From positions 1 through 64,000 of the forward strand of contig CAYTOA010000017.1 in NCBI GenBank assembly GCA_964439265.1: 64,000 nt of DNA, in the 5' to 3' direction. Below the pieces are notes generated by a model. It saw nothing but the letters and a program-made list of their open reading frames with translations. It was not told where the DNA came from and searched no databases. Positions 62,643 to 64,000 of the stretch are shown here, piece after piece. A program made the translations under genes and the position numbers. Position 1 is the stretch's first letter; the number at the start of each line of letters is the position of its first letter. This DNA comes from JAGVPT01 sp964439265. Lineage in GTDB: Bacteria; Bacteroidota; Ignavibacteria; UBA10030; UBA8401.

Positions 62643-64000
62643 TCACCGTGTGCGTATTTCTATCCGGCTGATCTGCACGCCGTCTTCCAGAGAGATCTTC
62701 ACGTATTTGGAATCATCGGGAATAGCTGTTGCCTTGAGGTTAACAGCGTCGAAGAAGCCGTAATCGTTCTTCCCGAAAGCGTAACTTTCTTTTTTTGCGG
62801 TGATCTCGGAAAAAGTACTGAGATCTTTTGAAACTGCGACCCCGACTCTCTTTGTTGAATCGGCGGCAAAATAATCAACACCAAGCTCAACTCCTTTCCC
62901 GTTAAGCTTGTAGATGATATAACTGCCGGCCCTCCCCGCGAGGCGGCTCCGATCTTCCTTCGCCCGGCGGAGATCATCCGTCGTCAAGAGCCTCAGCGGT
63001 CCGTCTTTTTGAAACACCTTGTCGAAGTTTTCCATTTCGTCGATCACCGTTCTGGCCGTCACTTCGACGGGACCCACAATGTTCGNNNNNNNNNNNNNNN
63101 NNNNNNNNNNNNNNNNNNNNNNNNNNNNNNNNNNNNNNNNNNNNNNNNNNNNNNNNNNNNNNNNNNNNNNNNNNNNNNNNNNNNNTCCATTTCGTCGATC
63201 ACCGTTCTGGCCGTCACTTCGACGGGACCCACAATGTTCGAATATTCTGATTGGCCTGTTTCATTTTTCGCTTTGACGCGGTACAAATATTGTCTTCCCG
63301 GCTCGGCCGATTCATCGGAGAAGTCAGGACGGTACTGATAGCGGGATTCGTCGACGTCGGAATTGAGAACTGTCCACACGCTGTCCGACACACCTCTTCG
63401 TTCAACATCGTACGATTCGGCGCCTGTCGACCCCTGCCACGATATCTCCGCCGGATCTTTGATCTCGAGCAGCAGGGGAGCCGCGGGCGTTGGAAGCCGT
63501 TCGGCCGTGGTTCCGTCTATTTCATGCGCCTTCTCACGGAGGAGCGCCAGGACGTTGCGCTCGTCGTAAGAGTCGCCCCCCGGGAAACCGGGCCAGCGAT
63601 ACGCTTCGTAGCTAGCATATTCGTAATGATGATAGAATCCCCCCTCGCGGTTCCTGAATCGGAGGCTCCAGATCATTGCTCCGGCAAGGCCCTGATTGAT
63701 GACGGTATCGGTGATCATGCGGATATCCTCCGTCGGGACGAGCCCAAATTCGCCGACGATGTACGGTTTCTTTCCCTTCGTCATCTCCCGGTTCTTAACA
63801 ATGAAATTCACCGCGGCTTTCATGTCGTGGTAGTAATGTGTTGAGAGGACGTCGAGGTTCGGGTCATCGAGCGCTTCTTTTGAGATCTCCCGCGCAAGTG
63901 TCCCTTCAAGCACCAGGTGACTAGTGTCGATGCTCTTGATGTATGCGGCAACTGTCTTTGTCCACGAAAACGGAGCGACGATTTCATTGCCCGTCTCCCA
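62643..64000 (-). CDS. GH5-like (clan GH-A) mannanase with FN3 domain, 5' end beyond the window
   Basis: Partial gene; the start lies past 64000. From the edge inward: WETGNEI with the acid/base Glu, AAYIKSIDTSHLVLEGT, DVLSTHYYHD, nucleophile Glu in IVGEFGLVP, then an FN3 domain (ISWQGSTGAESYDVERRG) and a terminal beta-sandwich module (YIIYKLNGKG, ISRIEIRTR). An N gap at 63086-63185 interrupts it. Removing the N run and one of two identical 55-bp flanks (155 bp in total) restores one frame of about 400 codons in this window. Endo-mannanase is my best guess from GH5/GH26-like features. Confidence 0.75.
63031..63085. repeat. 55-bp sequence duplicated across the N gap
   Basis: Identical to 63186-63240. 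Reads TCCATTTCGTCGATCACCGT at the start and CCCACAATGTTCG at the end. Best explained as the shared k-mer of two contig ends. Confidence 0.95.
63086..63185. other. 100-N scaffold gap
   Basis: Exactly 100 N, a placeholder length. Flanked by the identical 55-bp sequences at 63031-63085 and 63186-63240. Confidence 0.99.
63186..63240. repeat. Second copy of the 55-bp gap-flanking sequence
   Basis: Exact copy of 63031-63085, in the same orientation. Confidence 0.95.

Overview
The window looks like a draft genome scaffold from a plant-polysaccharide degrader of the Bacteroidota/Ignavibacteria side of the FCB group. The evidence is the C-terminal FlgD-like type IX secretion (T9SS) sorting domains with NYPNPFNP and DxLGREV motifs on several secreted enzymes, LytS/LytTR signalling, lipoprotein enzymes and a base composition near 50% GC. 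This taxonomic reading is inferred from protein style only; no rRNA or tRNA gene was recognised.

Region 1 (133-18076, + strand) is a hemicellulose/pectin locus: GH43, GH30, a beta-helix protein, GH10 xylanase, a GH35-like enzyme, a SASA esterase, GH105, an ExuT-type hexuronate transporter, GH51 with PA14, and a CE2 esterase. A GH31 alpha-xylosidase-like enzyme with PA14 (18230-21049) follows on the other strand.

Region 2 (21262-27701, - strand) is a tight seven-gene operon. In transcription order it encodes a TPR protein, a LolD-like ATPase, a LolC/E-like permease, a LolA-like protein, an outer-membrane beta-barrel candidate, a LytS-type histidine kinase and a LytTR regulator.

Region 3 (28423-49167) handles beta-glucan and beta-mannan: GH94 phosphorylase, PPK2, two GT-C membrane proteins, lipoprotein GH5_7 and GH26 mannanases, GH28, a second CE2, an exported fusion of a cellobiose/mannobiose 2-epimerase-type domain with a GH26 mannanase, a GPH symporter, a GH130_2 phosphorylase and a second GH94. 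Together they suggest extracellular mannan cutting, possibly with epimerisation outside the cytoplasm, then symport and phosphorolysis.

Region 4 (49460-53509) has a secreted sugar dehydrogenase-type propeller and a secreted SMP-30 propeller, convergent and both with T9SS tails, then an SDR. Region 5 (53641-64000, - strand) has a REP-associated-type transposase beside a perfect 52-bp palindrome, then a galactose operon (SSS transporter, small membrane protein, galK, galT, GH27), a GH5, a TIM-barrel isomerase, and a GH5-like mannanase running off the right edge. A 100-N gap inside that last gene is flanked by identical 55-bp sequences and is very probably an assembly artefact.

No SusC/SusD pair is present. 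Uptake appears to rely on ExuT, GPH and SSS carriers. The intergenic DNA is rich in interspersed repeats. These include heptanucleotide arrays, one type of which also occurs inside the coding sequence of the T9SS tails, and palindromic elements at every convergent gene junction.
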